A stretch of DNA of 64,000 nt. Origin: Paenibacillus sp. FSL H7-0326. Its GTDB lineage: Bacteria; Bacillota; Bacilli; Paenibacillales; Paenibacillaceae. Position numbers and translations under genes: made by a program. A model generated the notes under the pieces. That model saw only the letters and a program-made list of their open reading frames with translations, was not told the DNA's origin and searched no databases. The stretch covers positions 372,001 through 436,000 of the forward strand of contig NZ_MPVN01000003.1 of the NCBI RefSeq assembly GCF_001955535.1. Direction: 5' to 3'. Shown one piece after another: positions 24,387 through 31,818 of the stretch (positions are counted from its first letter, which is position 1; each line of letters starts with the position of its first letter).

Positions 24387-26147
24387 ATGGATTTAGGATT
24401 TGGGAGTCGTACATCAAGATGGCTAATGAGTTTGTTCTTATTTCTGCTGGCAGCCTGCTCCTTGATTGTTTTTGCAAACTCAGCACATGCCGCTTCGCAA
24501 ACGTTTTACGTCGATATCGATACAGGTGTGGACGGCAGTGGTTACGGAACTTCCCCTGAAAAACCGTTCAAAAACATTCAATATGCAGCCAATCAAACCA
24601 ATCCAGGCGATACCGTCTATGTCATGGATGGAACCTACTACAAGACCGATGATCAGGCCGTATTCCAAGTTAATCGCTCCGGGAATTCCAGCTCAACGGG
24701 TGGTTACATCAGCTACCTGGCTTATCCGGGACATCATCCTAAACTCAAGGCCATTGATGCTTGGAATCACATCGTCGTAAACGCCTCCTACATCAAAATT
24801 GAAGGGTTCGAAATCGAAGGGGACAACGCCAACCTGACATTAAGCGATGGCGAAGCGAGATATAACCATTTTATACAAAATAAACCGACCAATACCATTG
24901 ATTGGGCTTATGTCCGCAAAACCCAAACGAATGGTATTTATATTAGACCCGAAGAGGGGAGCACCTCGTATCCTCATCACATTATTGTGAAAAACAATAT
25001 CGTTCATGATGTACCTGGCGGAGGGATCAGTGCATCGGATGCTGATTATATAACCATCGAGAACAATACCATCTATAACAACTCTTGGTATACGTTCTAT
25101 GCGACCAGCGGCATTTCGATCCTTACCCCTAAGAATATCGATTCGAATACAACAAGCTATAAAAACGTGATTCGCAATAATCGGGTGTATAATAATAAAA
25201 CGTTGGTTAAATGGGAAAAAACGCAAGATTATTCGGATGGTAACGGAATTATTATCGACAGTACCAGGAATGATCCTGCCTATACAGGAAAGACCCTAGT
25301 GACCAATAATCTATCTTATAATAACGGGGGTAGCGGTATTCATTCGTATAAAAGTGCGAACGTAGATATCATCAACAACACTGCCTACAACAATTCTTCC
25401 CAATTGAACTACGGGGAAATTTTCGCCCAATCTTCCAATAATGTCAATATACTTAATAATATTATGGTTGCCAGAACAGGGAGGAATATCAATACGAACT
25501 ATAGCAATACGAACGTTACCAATAACTATAATGTTTACCATAATGGAAACCCTGTGGTAAGCGGGCCGAATGACATTTGGGGCGATCCTCTCTTTGTAAA
25601 TGCTGCCGGAGGAGACTTTCATGTAATCATCGGATCCAAGGCGATCGATACTGGAACTAACAGCTTGGCGCCGAACAACGACTTCAGCTATAACCCAAGG
25701 CCAAGAGGTTCAGCGTTTGACCGAGGAGCCTATGAGAACCAAAACTTGATCGGCAATCCAAGCTTTGAGTGGGGCAGTCTAGGTGGAGGTTGGACCAAGG
25801 AGCAAAACACTGAAGGCATCACCATCCAAAATACGGGAGCGTACTCTGGAACCTATAAGGCTGCCTTCAGTACGACGGACGCTACCAAGATGTCCCAGAC
25901 TTTAACAGCACCAACGACGAAAACCTACACTATAACCGCATATATCAATACAAATATTGCAAGCAATGTGAAACTCGGGGCGGATGTTGCCGGAGTGAAC
26001 AAAGCACAGCAGAGTGTCGTATCAGGGGGTTATAAGAGAGTGACACTCACCGTGAGTGCCACTGCAGGGGAATCGATCAAGGTGTGGATCAGCGCACCGC
26101 AAACCGCCAACGGCTGGGTAGCTATTGATGATGTTTCTGCAGAGTAA
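24387..26147 (+). CDS. Secreted right-handed beta-helix polysaccharide-active protein with carbohydrate-binding module
   Basis: The 586-residue precursor has a signal peptide (SLFLFLLAACSLIVFANSAH, cut near AHA-AS), then FYVDIDTGVDGSGYGTSPEK, the DUF1565/pectate-lyase-like opening of right-handed beta-helix proteins. Many beta-helix rungs with asparagine ladders follow (IVKNNIVHDVPGGGIS, ITIENNTIYNN, DIINNTAYNN). Residues about 450-586 form a CBM_4_9-like beta-sandwich (NLIGNPSFEWGSLGGGW to WVAIDDVSAE). PL9/PL1-type lyases share this design. Start 24387 was chosen for spacing from TGGAGGAA. A perfect cre lies upstream; the heparinase gene precedes it, suggesting joint attack on an acidic polysaccharide. 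Confidence 0.88.
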   Translation: MDLGFGSRTSRWLMSLFLFLLAACSLIVFANSAHAASQTFYVDIDTGVDGSGYGTSPEKPFKNIQYAANQTNPGDTVYVMDGTYYKTDDQAVFQVNRSGNSSSTGGYISYLAYPGHHPKLKAIDAWNHIVVNASYIKIEGFEIEGDNANLTLSDGEARYNHFIQNKPTNTIDWAYVRKTQTNGIYIRPEEGSTSYPHHIIVKNNIVHDVPGGGISASDADYITIENNTIYNNSWYTFYATSGISILTPKNIDSNTTSYKNVIRNNRVYNNKTLVKWEKTQDYSDGNGIIIDSTRNDPAYTGKTLVTNNLSYNNGGSGIHSYKSANVDIINNTAYNNSSQLNYGEIFAQSSNNVNILNNIMVARTGRNINTNYSNTNVTNNYNVYHNGNPVVSGPNDIWGDPLFVNAAGGDFHVIIGSKAIDTGTNSLAPNNDFSYNPRPRGSAFDRGAYENQNLIGNPSFEWGSLGGGWTKEQNTEGITIQNTGAYSGTYKAAFSTTDATKMSQTLTAPTTKTYTITAYINTNIASNVKLGADVAGVNKAQQSVVSGGYKRVTLTVSATAGESIKVWISAPQTANGWVAIDDVSAE

Positions 26148-26249
26148 TTAAATATTTGACTTGTATCAAGTAAAACAAAAACAAATTACAAGGAGCGATT
26201 CCGCTTTCACAGCTTTATAAGCCATAATGAGTTATATTAATTATAAACC

Positions 26250-26284
26250 AAAGCTATCCCTTGAGGGGGATGGCTTTGTGTCTT
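26250..26284 (+). terminator. Terminator hairpin after the beta-helix gene
   Basis: AAAGCTATCCC pairs with GGGGATGGCTTT around TTGA, followed by the T-rich GTGTCTTTT. Confidence 0.65.
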
Positions 26285-26495
26285 TTCAGCAACCAAACCA
26301 CAACATTGACTTCCATTTGGTTAGGGGTGGAGGTCGACCTTTCTGACGCAACAGGTCGAGGGAGCAAACCCTGGACCATTTTCGACTTCAGCGGGGCGGA
26401 ATACTGCTAACTTGCGAAATAGCGACCAAATTTGTTCTAGTCGAGCTAATCGATGTATGCATGTGAATAAATATGCAAATGAGGCATTGCGCGAA

Positions 26496-26618
26496 TTCTC
26501 ACTAATACTGAAAATAAGCATTATATCCGGCGTTTACTAAAGGAACCCTTCTCATTAAATATGAAAAAGCGCCTTGATCTATCAACATTTTTTCGTTGGT
26601 TTTTCTCACTAAATATGA
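26496..26618 (+). repeat. Three copies of a ~16-bp motif spaced 53-54 bp
   Basis: TTCTCACTAATACTGA (26496), TTCTCATTAAATATGA (26549) and TTCTCACTAAATATGA (26603) recur at nearly constant distance, next to the point where the catalase fragment begins. The last two differ at one base. Spaced repeats at a junction resemble transposase binding sites at transposon ends. A fourth weak copy (GTGAATAAATATG) lies at 26463. Confidence 0.55.
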
Positions 26619-26627
26619 CAACACACA

Positions 26628-26777
26628 GGACATCGGTACCGAAGAGATTGGACATGTTGAAATGCTCTGTGCATTGATCAGTCAGCTGCTTGACGGCACA
26701 TCTCCAGAAGAACAGGATGAGGGTGCAAAAGATCCAGTGACCGCAGCGATTATGGGCGGGGTTAACCCGCAGCATTT
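26628..26777 (+). pseudogene. Internal segment of the split manganese catalase gene
   Basis: The frame encodes DIGTEEIGHVEMLCALISQL, LDGTSPEEQDEGAKDPVTAA and IMGGVNPQH, the conserved block that should follow the N-terminal part at 18784. It includes the EEIGHVEM metal-ligand segment (Glu and His). After NPQH the frame turns into LHHEYVKYASSWQ, unrelated to catalase, so the C-terminal half is lost. GGACAT occurs at the end of the upstream piece (18966-18971) and at the start of this one (26628-26633). Confidence 0.8.
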
Positions 26778-26807
26778 ACATCATGAGTATGTTAAATATG
26801 CTAGTTC

Positions 26808-27293
26808 ATGGCAGGATCGTGTGATCATCTTGATCGTACTGTTCCCTTGCAATTCAACTACAAGAAGGTGATCGGTTATTTCATCGGTTTCTATATTTCG
26901 TTTTTGAATGCGAGAGTTCAGCGCAGATTAGCTGAGGGTCCCAGCACCCCATTTCAGGATCGAATGGGAAATATGGGTGTTATCTCTTTATTCGTGCTGA
27001 TGTTCTTGATCGCAGGGCCTTTTTTCCCGAGCTTGGATCGGCGGATGATCTGGCTGGGTACATTTCTGGCAACAGGTATTCATTTCTTCCTGTTTTATTA
27101 TGTCCACGGTAAGTCGATGCTTGTCATCGGTTCGATGGGCACCGTGATTGCAATAGCGGGGATGGTTCTCGAATCGATACCTTTTTTCTACTTTGGAATG
27201 GCAGATGGCCTCGCCAAGCTAGGAGTAGGACTATATCTATTATTCTATTCCAAGCCAAGCCGTCAGAGCAGGGCACATCAGCTTTCAGCATAA
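26808..27293 (+). CDS. Integral membrane protein of unknown function (DUF6609-like), probably 5'-truncated
   Basis: From about 26860 the frame encodes four membrane segments: KVIGYFIGFYISFLNARVQR, MGVISLFVLMFLIAGPFF, RRMIWLGTFLATGIHFFLFY and a final FFYFGMADGLAKLGVGLYLL. The central loop RLAEGPSTPFQDRM and the VHGKSMLVIG segment remind me of the DUF6609-type family. The ATG at 26808 has no ribosome binding site, and the family normally has one or two further N-terminal helices. Another frame over the same DNA (DRVIILIVLFP) may be part of that lost region. The gene is therefore probably a truncated remnant. Confidence 0.55.
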   Translation: MAGSCDHLDRTVPLQFNYKKVIGYFIGFYISFLNARVQRRLAEGPSTPFQDRMGNMGVISLFVLMFLIAGPFFPSLDRRMIWLGTFLATGIHFFLFYYVHGKSMLVIGSMGTVIAIAGMVLESIPFFYFGMADGLAKLGVGLYLLFYSKPSRQSRAHQLSA

Positions 27294-27450
27294 AAAAACT
27301 AGCAGCATTTAGGATTATAGTATTGGAGACATAAGTAGTTCCCTTCAAGCAGAAGTACATAGACAGATTAGCCGTCGTCTATTCGTTCCTGATCAGAATC
27401 GTTCTACCCTTGATATGATATAATCATGGCAAAGTTCTAGACGAGGAGAT

Positions 27451-28230
27451 GTGAACGGATTGTCTGGCGTTATTAACAAAGTAGTGCAAATCTTGGACCT
27501 GTTACTTCCGCAGGGTACTGAAAAAGAGATGAGTGTAACGGAGATCAGTAAAGCGTTGAATATGCCGATACAGAGTGCACATCGATTACTCTCCTCTCTT
27601 ACTGAGCATGGTTTTGTGTCGCAAAATGAGAAAACGAAACGGTATAAACTGGGCCTGTCTCTGATGAAGTATGGCTTTCTCATGTGGGATAGTTTGATGC
27701 TGCGCACGATTGCAAGACCGTTCATGGAGGAGCTATCGAAGCGTACTAAGGAAACCGTATACTTATCCGTTCGTGAGAATGCGGAAGGGATCTACATTGA
27801 TTCAGTGGACTCACCGCAAGTTCTGAAAATATCGGAACCGATAGGGCTGCGCTTGCCATTATTTATCGGAGCATCGAATAGAGTGATATTAGCCTTCCTA
27901 AAGCCTGAGCTGCAGAAGTCACTGCTGGAATCATTTGATTGGGATGACGTCCCATCGTTGAAGCCGCTGTCCCGATCCTATATTGAGCAGGAGCTTATAG
28001 CAATTAAACAGCAAGGATATGCAATGACGACGAATGAGGCAACAGAAGGGACCACAGGAATTGGAGTCCCGATCTTTTCCTACGAGAATACAGTTATCGG
28101 GTCTTTGAATGTGGCAGGTCCTTCGATTCGTTTCAGTGAAGAGAGTATTGGTAAATATTCAAGTATGGCTCGAAAATATGCAGCCCTTATATCTAACGAG
28201 CTTGGGTATCGCGGACGTAACCTTCAATGA
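27451..28230 (+). CDS. IclR family transcriptional regulator
   Basis: The 259-residue protein has an N-terminal winged helix (SVTEISKALNMPIQSAHRLL and SSLTEHGFVSQNEKTKRYKL) and the C-terminal IclR effector domain (ETVYLSVRENAEGIYIDSVD, then GYAMTTNEATEGTTGIGVPI and ENTVIGSLNVAGPSIRFSEE). It starts with GTG at 27451, or TTG at 27460, behind GAGGAG. IclR proteins sense small organic acids and control catabolic genes. No obvious target gene adjoins, so it may act elsewhere. A terminator follows at 28284. Confidence 0.93.
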   Translation: MNGLSGVINKVVQILDLLLPQGTEKEMSVTEISKALNMPIQSAHRLLSSLTEHGFVSQNEKTKRYKLGLSLMKYGFLMWDSLMLRTIARPFMEELSKRTKETVYLSVRENAEGIYIDSVDSPQVLKISEPIGLRLPLFIGASNRVILAFLKPELQKSLLESFDWDDVPSLKPLSRSYIEQELIAIKQQGYAMTTNEATEGTTGIGVPIFSYENTVIGSLNVAGPSIRFSEESIGKYSSMARKYAALISNELGYRGRNLQ

Positions 28231-28283
28231 TCTCCAGGTGAACTGACATCCTATGAAGGATAACCTTTTATTAAAATTGTAGC

Positions 28284-28316
28284 AGACCCCTGTCATTTTA
28301 TGACGAGGGTCTTTTT
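28284..28316 (+). terminator. Intrinsic terminator after iclR-type gene
   Basis: AGACCC (28284-28289) pairs with GGGTCT (28307-28312), with GTCAT/ATGAC inside, followed by TTTTT. Confidence 0.85.
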
Positions 28317-28460
28317 CTGTTCCAGTCATCTCATTATTCGGGATAGATATAAACAATACTCAATATTTCTCAATATTATCTCACTATGTGGGATAATAGC
28401 GTTGCTATCCTCCCTATTTGAGATACTATAGAATTATTCATATCATTCGAGGTGAGCCTA

Positions 28461-29186
28461 TTGAACATCATTGTTTTCCGTCATTTTTCATTTGATGATC
28501 CATCCGTAATCGTGTCGTGGTCCAAACAAGCCGGGCATGATCTGATCCTACATGACCCTGCCAACGGGATACCGCCGGAATGGCTTCATTCATTAGACCT
28601 TCTCGTTATTCAGGGGGGACCCATGAGTGTCTACCAGGAAACGGAATACCCTTGGCTTATTCAAGAGAAGCAATTTGTAAGAGATGTCATTGAAGCGGGG
28701 AAGAAGGTGCTTGGGATATGCTTGGGAGCACAGATGATCGCAGAAATCTTGGGAGGAACGGTATCTCCGATTGGAGCAAATAAGGAGATTGGATGGCATC
28801 AAATCTACAGAAATAAGGAACATCATCCTTGGCTGGCTCAGCTTCCGGATCGTTTTATTTCTTTTTCATGGCATGGTGATACCTTCTCATTGCCTGAAGG
28901 TGCCAGACATCTGATGTACTCGGAAGCTTGCGGTCAGCAAGCATTTGCCTATGGTGATCATGTCTTGGCCTTGCAGTTTCACTTAGAGTCAACACCCGAT
29001 TGCATCGAGGAAATGCTGTCCAGATGGTCACATGAACTGATCGATTTACCATTTATTCAGCAGGATGCAGAAATTCGCGAAGGCATGAATCATAGTGAAC
29101 CTGCGAACAGGCTGCTGAAGGGAATATTGGCTCAAATTGCGTTGAGCATATCAGAAAGTACAGATGAAAGCGTGCTTTCATCATAA
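28461..29186 (+). CDS. Class I glutamine amidotransferase-like protein
   Basis: The 241-residue protein is a GMP-synthase-type GATase domain: oxyanion QGGPMSVYQETEYPW, catalytic Cys87 in LGICLGAQMIAEILGG, and His in ALQFHLESTP. Stand-alone members act on glutamine or gamma-glutamyl compounds, but the partner enzyme is not encoded nearby. TTG at 28461 fits the GAGGTG box better than GTG at 28452, which overlaps it. The gene is monocistronic, between two terminators. Confidence 0.88.
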   Translation: MNIIVFRHFSFDDPSVIVSWSKQAGHDLILHDPANGIPPEWLHSLDLLVIQGGPMSVYQETEYPWLIQEKQFVRDVIEAGKKVLGICLGAQMIAEILGGTVSPIGANKEIGWHQIYRNKEHHPWLAQLPDRFISFSWHGDTFSLPEGARHLMYSEACGQQAFAYGDHVLALQFHLESTPDCIEEMLSRWSHELIDLPFIQQDAEIREGMNHSEPANRLLKGILAQIALSISESTDESVLSS

Positions 29187-29212
29187 TGACGAAGAAGTCG
29201 ATTTATGGAGAG

Positions 29213-29254
29213 GCCTCTTAACCTATGATAAGTGTAGGTTTGGAGGCTTTTTTT
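29213..29254 (+). terminator. Intrinsic terminator
   Basis: GCCTC (29213-29217) pairs with GAGGC (29243-29247), with AACCTA/TAGGTT inside, followed by seven T. Confidence 0.85.
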
Positions 29255-29340
29255 GACCCTAAGATAGCAATCATCAGAATCGAGAGTACAACGTATGATA
29301 TGTAGAGGATAACGTTTAGTGAAGGAGAGCGCTATATCTT

Positions 29341-31641
29341 ATGGATCCACTTTCGAATAATCACTATTCTACGAACGATAAATTAACAGACCATACTTAT
29401 CAGCAAGCGAATCTAAAAATAACAGGGATGTCGTGTGCCGCATGCTCAGCTCGAATCGAAAAAGGCCTCAGCAAGCTTCCCGGAGTGAAGCGAGTAAATG
29501 TGAACCTTACTTTAGAATCAGGACATGTTGAGTTCGTATCAGGAACACTACAAGCTTCAGATCTTATCCACCAGATCAGGCAATTGGGATATGAGGCGTA
29601 TATTCAAACAACAGATGAAGAATCGCTTACCTTGAGAGAACAGGAACTACAACGAAAAAAATGGAAGTGGATCTTGTCAGCGATACTCTCTTTTCCCTTA
29701 TTGTGGTCTATGGTTTCTCATTTTTCATTTACCTCTGGAATAGGTGTCCCTGACGTGTTATTAATACCTATTGTTCAATGGTTATTGGCAACGCCGGTAC
29801 AGTTCTATTTTGGCGCGACTTTCTATAAAGGTGCGTATAAAGCGTTGAAAAACCGAAGTGCTAATATGGATGTGCTAGTCGCCCTTGGGACAAGCTCGGC
29901 TTATTTTTATAGTGTATATTTTATTTTGATGACCAGTACCGGGGGGTTACTGGGTCATATTCACCAAGCAGTAGATGGGGCCGGCCAAGCTCCACTCCAG
30001 CTTTATTTTGAAACAAGTGCCGTGCTGATTACGTTAATTTTGTTCGGCAAATGGCTGGAGGCTCTGGCTAGAGGAAGAGCTGTAAGGTCCATCCGCAGTT
30101 TGATGCAGTTAGCTCCGCAAACGGCAAGAGTCGTTCGAAATGGCAAGATTATTGAAATCCCCTCTGAACGTGTCCATTCCAATGATCTTGTTCATGTAAA
30201 GCCAGGCGAGAAGATTCCTGTGGATGGAATCGTGGAAGAGGGAGCTTCCTCGGTAGATGAATCCATGTTAACCGGAGAGAGTCTACCAGTGGACAAGAAG
30301 CTTGGCGACACTGTTGCTGGAGCAACACTTAACATCAATGGCCGCCTCGTTATACGTGCGACACAAGTAGGTGCTGACAGCGCCTTGGCAAGGATCATTC
30401 ATATTGTCGAGCAGGCTCAGGGATCAAAGGCTCCCATCCAGCGTGTTGCAGATACCTTATCAGGAATATTCGTGCCTGTCGTTATTAGTCTGGCTGCTAT
30501 TACATTTTTATTTTCATTATTATTTGAGAGCTTAGGCAGCTTGAGTACCGCTCTGGAAAAAGCGATTGCTGTACTGGTCATCGCCTGTCCATGCGCACTG
30601 GGTCTAGCGACTCCGACATCCATCATGGCTGGCTCGGGTCGTGCCGCTGAATTCGGTATCCTGTTTAAAGGTGGGGAGCACCTTGAGAATGCAGGTTATA
30701 TTCAGACCGTGATATTAGATAAAACCGGAACCGTCACTCACGGGAAACCGATGCTGACCGATGTAATTACTTCGCAGGGCTGGTCCTCGAACGAAATGTT
30801 AAAACGAGTAGGAATTGCAGAGCTCAGCTCGGAGCATCCCATTGCACAAGCCATAACGGAAGGGATAGAGGACAGAGGTATTAAGATGCTGCTTAGACCA
30901 GAGCAATTTGAGAATATGCCGGGGTACGGCGTTCGCGCCCGCGGTTACAGCCAGGACATTCTTGTGGGAACGCGGCGGCTGCTCACGGATGCGAAGGTAC
31001 GGATTCCTGCTGAAGCAGGGGTTCAAATGTCTGAGCTTGAAGGTCAAGGGAAAACGGTGCTGCTCGTGGCAATCAATAATCAATGGGCAGGAATGGTCGC
31101 TGTCGCTGATACCGTGAAAGAAACCTCTGCACAGGCCGTCAGCCGTCTTCAAGCAATGGGGATTGAAGTGGTATTAATGACGGGAGACAACGAACGTACG
31201 GCTCTGGCTGTTGCGAGTCAGGTAGGGATCTCCAAAGTCATTGCAAATGTCCTTCCCGAGGAGAAAGCGGCAGAAGTAAAGCGACTGCAGCAATTGGGAC
31301 ATAAGGTAGCTATGGTAGGAGACGGGATTAATGATGGGCCTGCACTTGCTGTCTCTGATGTAGGCATATCTGTAGGCACTGGCACGGGAATAGCCGCAGA
31401 GGCAGCAGAAGTTATATTGATGCGCGGAGATCTGAATCAAGTTGCTGACGCGATCCAATTAAGTAAAAGCACGATGCGTAATATCAAGCAAAATCTATTT
31501 TGGGCACTTGCCTATAATGTAGTGGGCATTCCCATTGCTGCTATAGGTCTCTTAGCACCGTGGCTGGCTGGTGCAGCGATGGCGTTCAGCTCTGTTTCGG
31601 TTGTGCTGAATTCCCTGCGTCTCCAGAAATTGAAGCTGTGA
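29341..31641 (+). CDS. copA: Copper-exporting P1B-type ATPase
   Basis: The 766-residue pump has one N-terminal heavy-metal domain (GMSCAAC, Cys32 and Cys35). It also has the membrane CPC motif (Cys416-Pro-Cys418) that marks Cu(I)/Ag(I) pumps, the TGES actuator motif (LTGESLPVDK), the phosphorylation site DKTGTVTHGK (Asp460), the HP motif (SSEHPIAQA) and the hinge GDGINDGPAL. The first residues (to 23) are a polar extension. Many Firmicutes pair copA with copZ and csoR; here neither is adjacent. The GGAG box is about 13 bp from the ATG, longer than ideal. The gene ends before a hairpin at 31767. Confidence 0.96.
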   Translation: MDPLSNNHYSTNDKLTDHTYQQANLKITGMSCAACSARIEKGLSKLPGVKRVNVNLTLESGHVEFVSGTLQASDLIHQIRQLGYEAYIQTTDEESLTLREQELQRKKWKWILSAILSFPLLWSMVSHFSFTSGIGVPDVLLIPIVQWLLATPVQFYFGATFYKGAYKALKNRSANMDVLVALGTSSAYFYSVYFILMTSTGGLLGHIHQAVDGAGQAPLQLYFETSAVLITLILFGKWLEALARGRAVRSIRSLMQLAPQTARVVRNGKIIEIPSERVHSNDLVHVKPGEKIPVDGIVEEGASSVDESMLTGESLPVDKKLGDTVAGATLNINGRLVIRATQVGADSALARIIHIVEQAQGSKAPIQRVADTLSGIFVPVVISLAAITFLFSLLFESLGSLSTALEKAIAVLVIACPCALGLATPTSIMAGSGRAAEFGILFKGGEHLENAGYIQTVILDKTGTVTHGKPMLTDVITSQGWSSNEMLKRVGIAELSSEHPIAQAITEGIEDRGIKMLLRPEQFENMPGYGVRARGYSQDILVGTRRLLTDAKVRIPAEAGVQMSELEGQGKTVLLVAINNQWAGMVAVADTVKETSAQAVSRLQAMGIEVVLMTGDNERTALAVASQVGISKVIANVLPEEKAAEVKRLQQLGHKVAMVGDGINDGPALAVSDVGISVGTGTGIAAEAAEVILMRGDLNQVADAIQLSKSTMRNIKQNLFWALAYNVVGIPIAAIGLLAPWLAGAAMAFSSVSVVLNSLRLQKLKL

Positions 31642-31766
31642 AAATGCAGCTGCCTCATTTAAACAACAGTTAGCTGCTCTTTCATTTTGAATAGAAGAAA
31701 AGCGATATCGAAGTGCAAATATGGAATGATAAGCCTATATAGAAGTTTATGCAGAGCTGAATACAG

Positions 31767-31811
31767 AACAAGGGCGGGAGATAGGTCAAAACCTGTTCCG
31801 GCCCTTGTTTC
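31767..31811. terminator. Hairpin terminator between copA and the GH26 gene
   Basis: AACAAGGGC (31767-31775) pairs perfectly with GCCCTTGTT (31801-31809), between converging genes. It can serve either strand. Confidence 0.7.
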
Positions 31812-31818
31812 CATCGAA

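Larger units (their letters stand above)
26148..26627. other. 480-bp non-coding region with hairpins and short repeats
   Basis: No credible gene. It contains the terminator at 26250, a TCGACCT/AGGTCGA dyad (26334-26340 and 26353-26359), AACCAAA/TTTGGTT arms (26291-26297 and 26316-26322) and the spaced repeats listed at 26496. The content looks like an edge of a mobile element rather than a gene. Confidence 0.45.

Noticed and set aside
26496..26618. Possible CRISPR array
   Set aside because: The repeated unit is only about 16 bp, imperfect, with three copies and no cas genes. Spaced transposon-end sites or chance repeats fit better.
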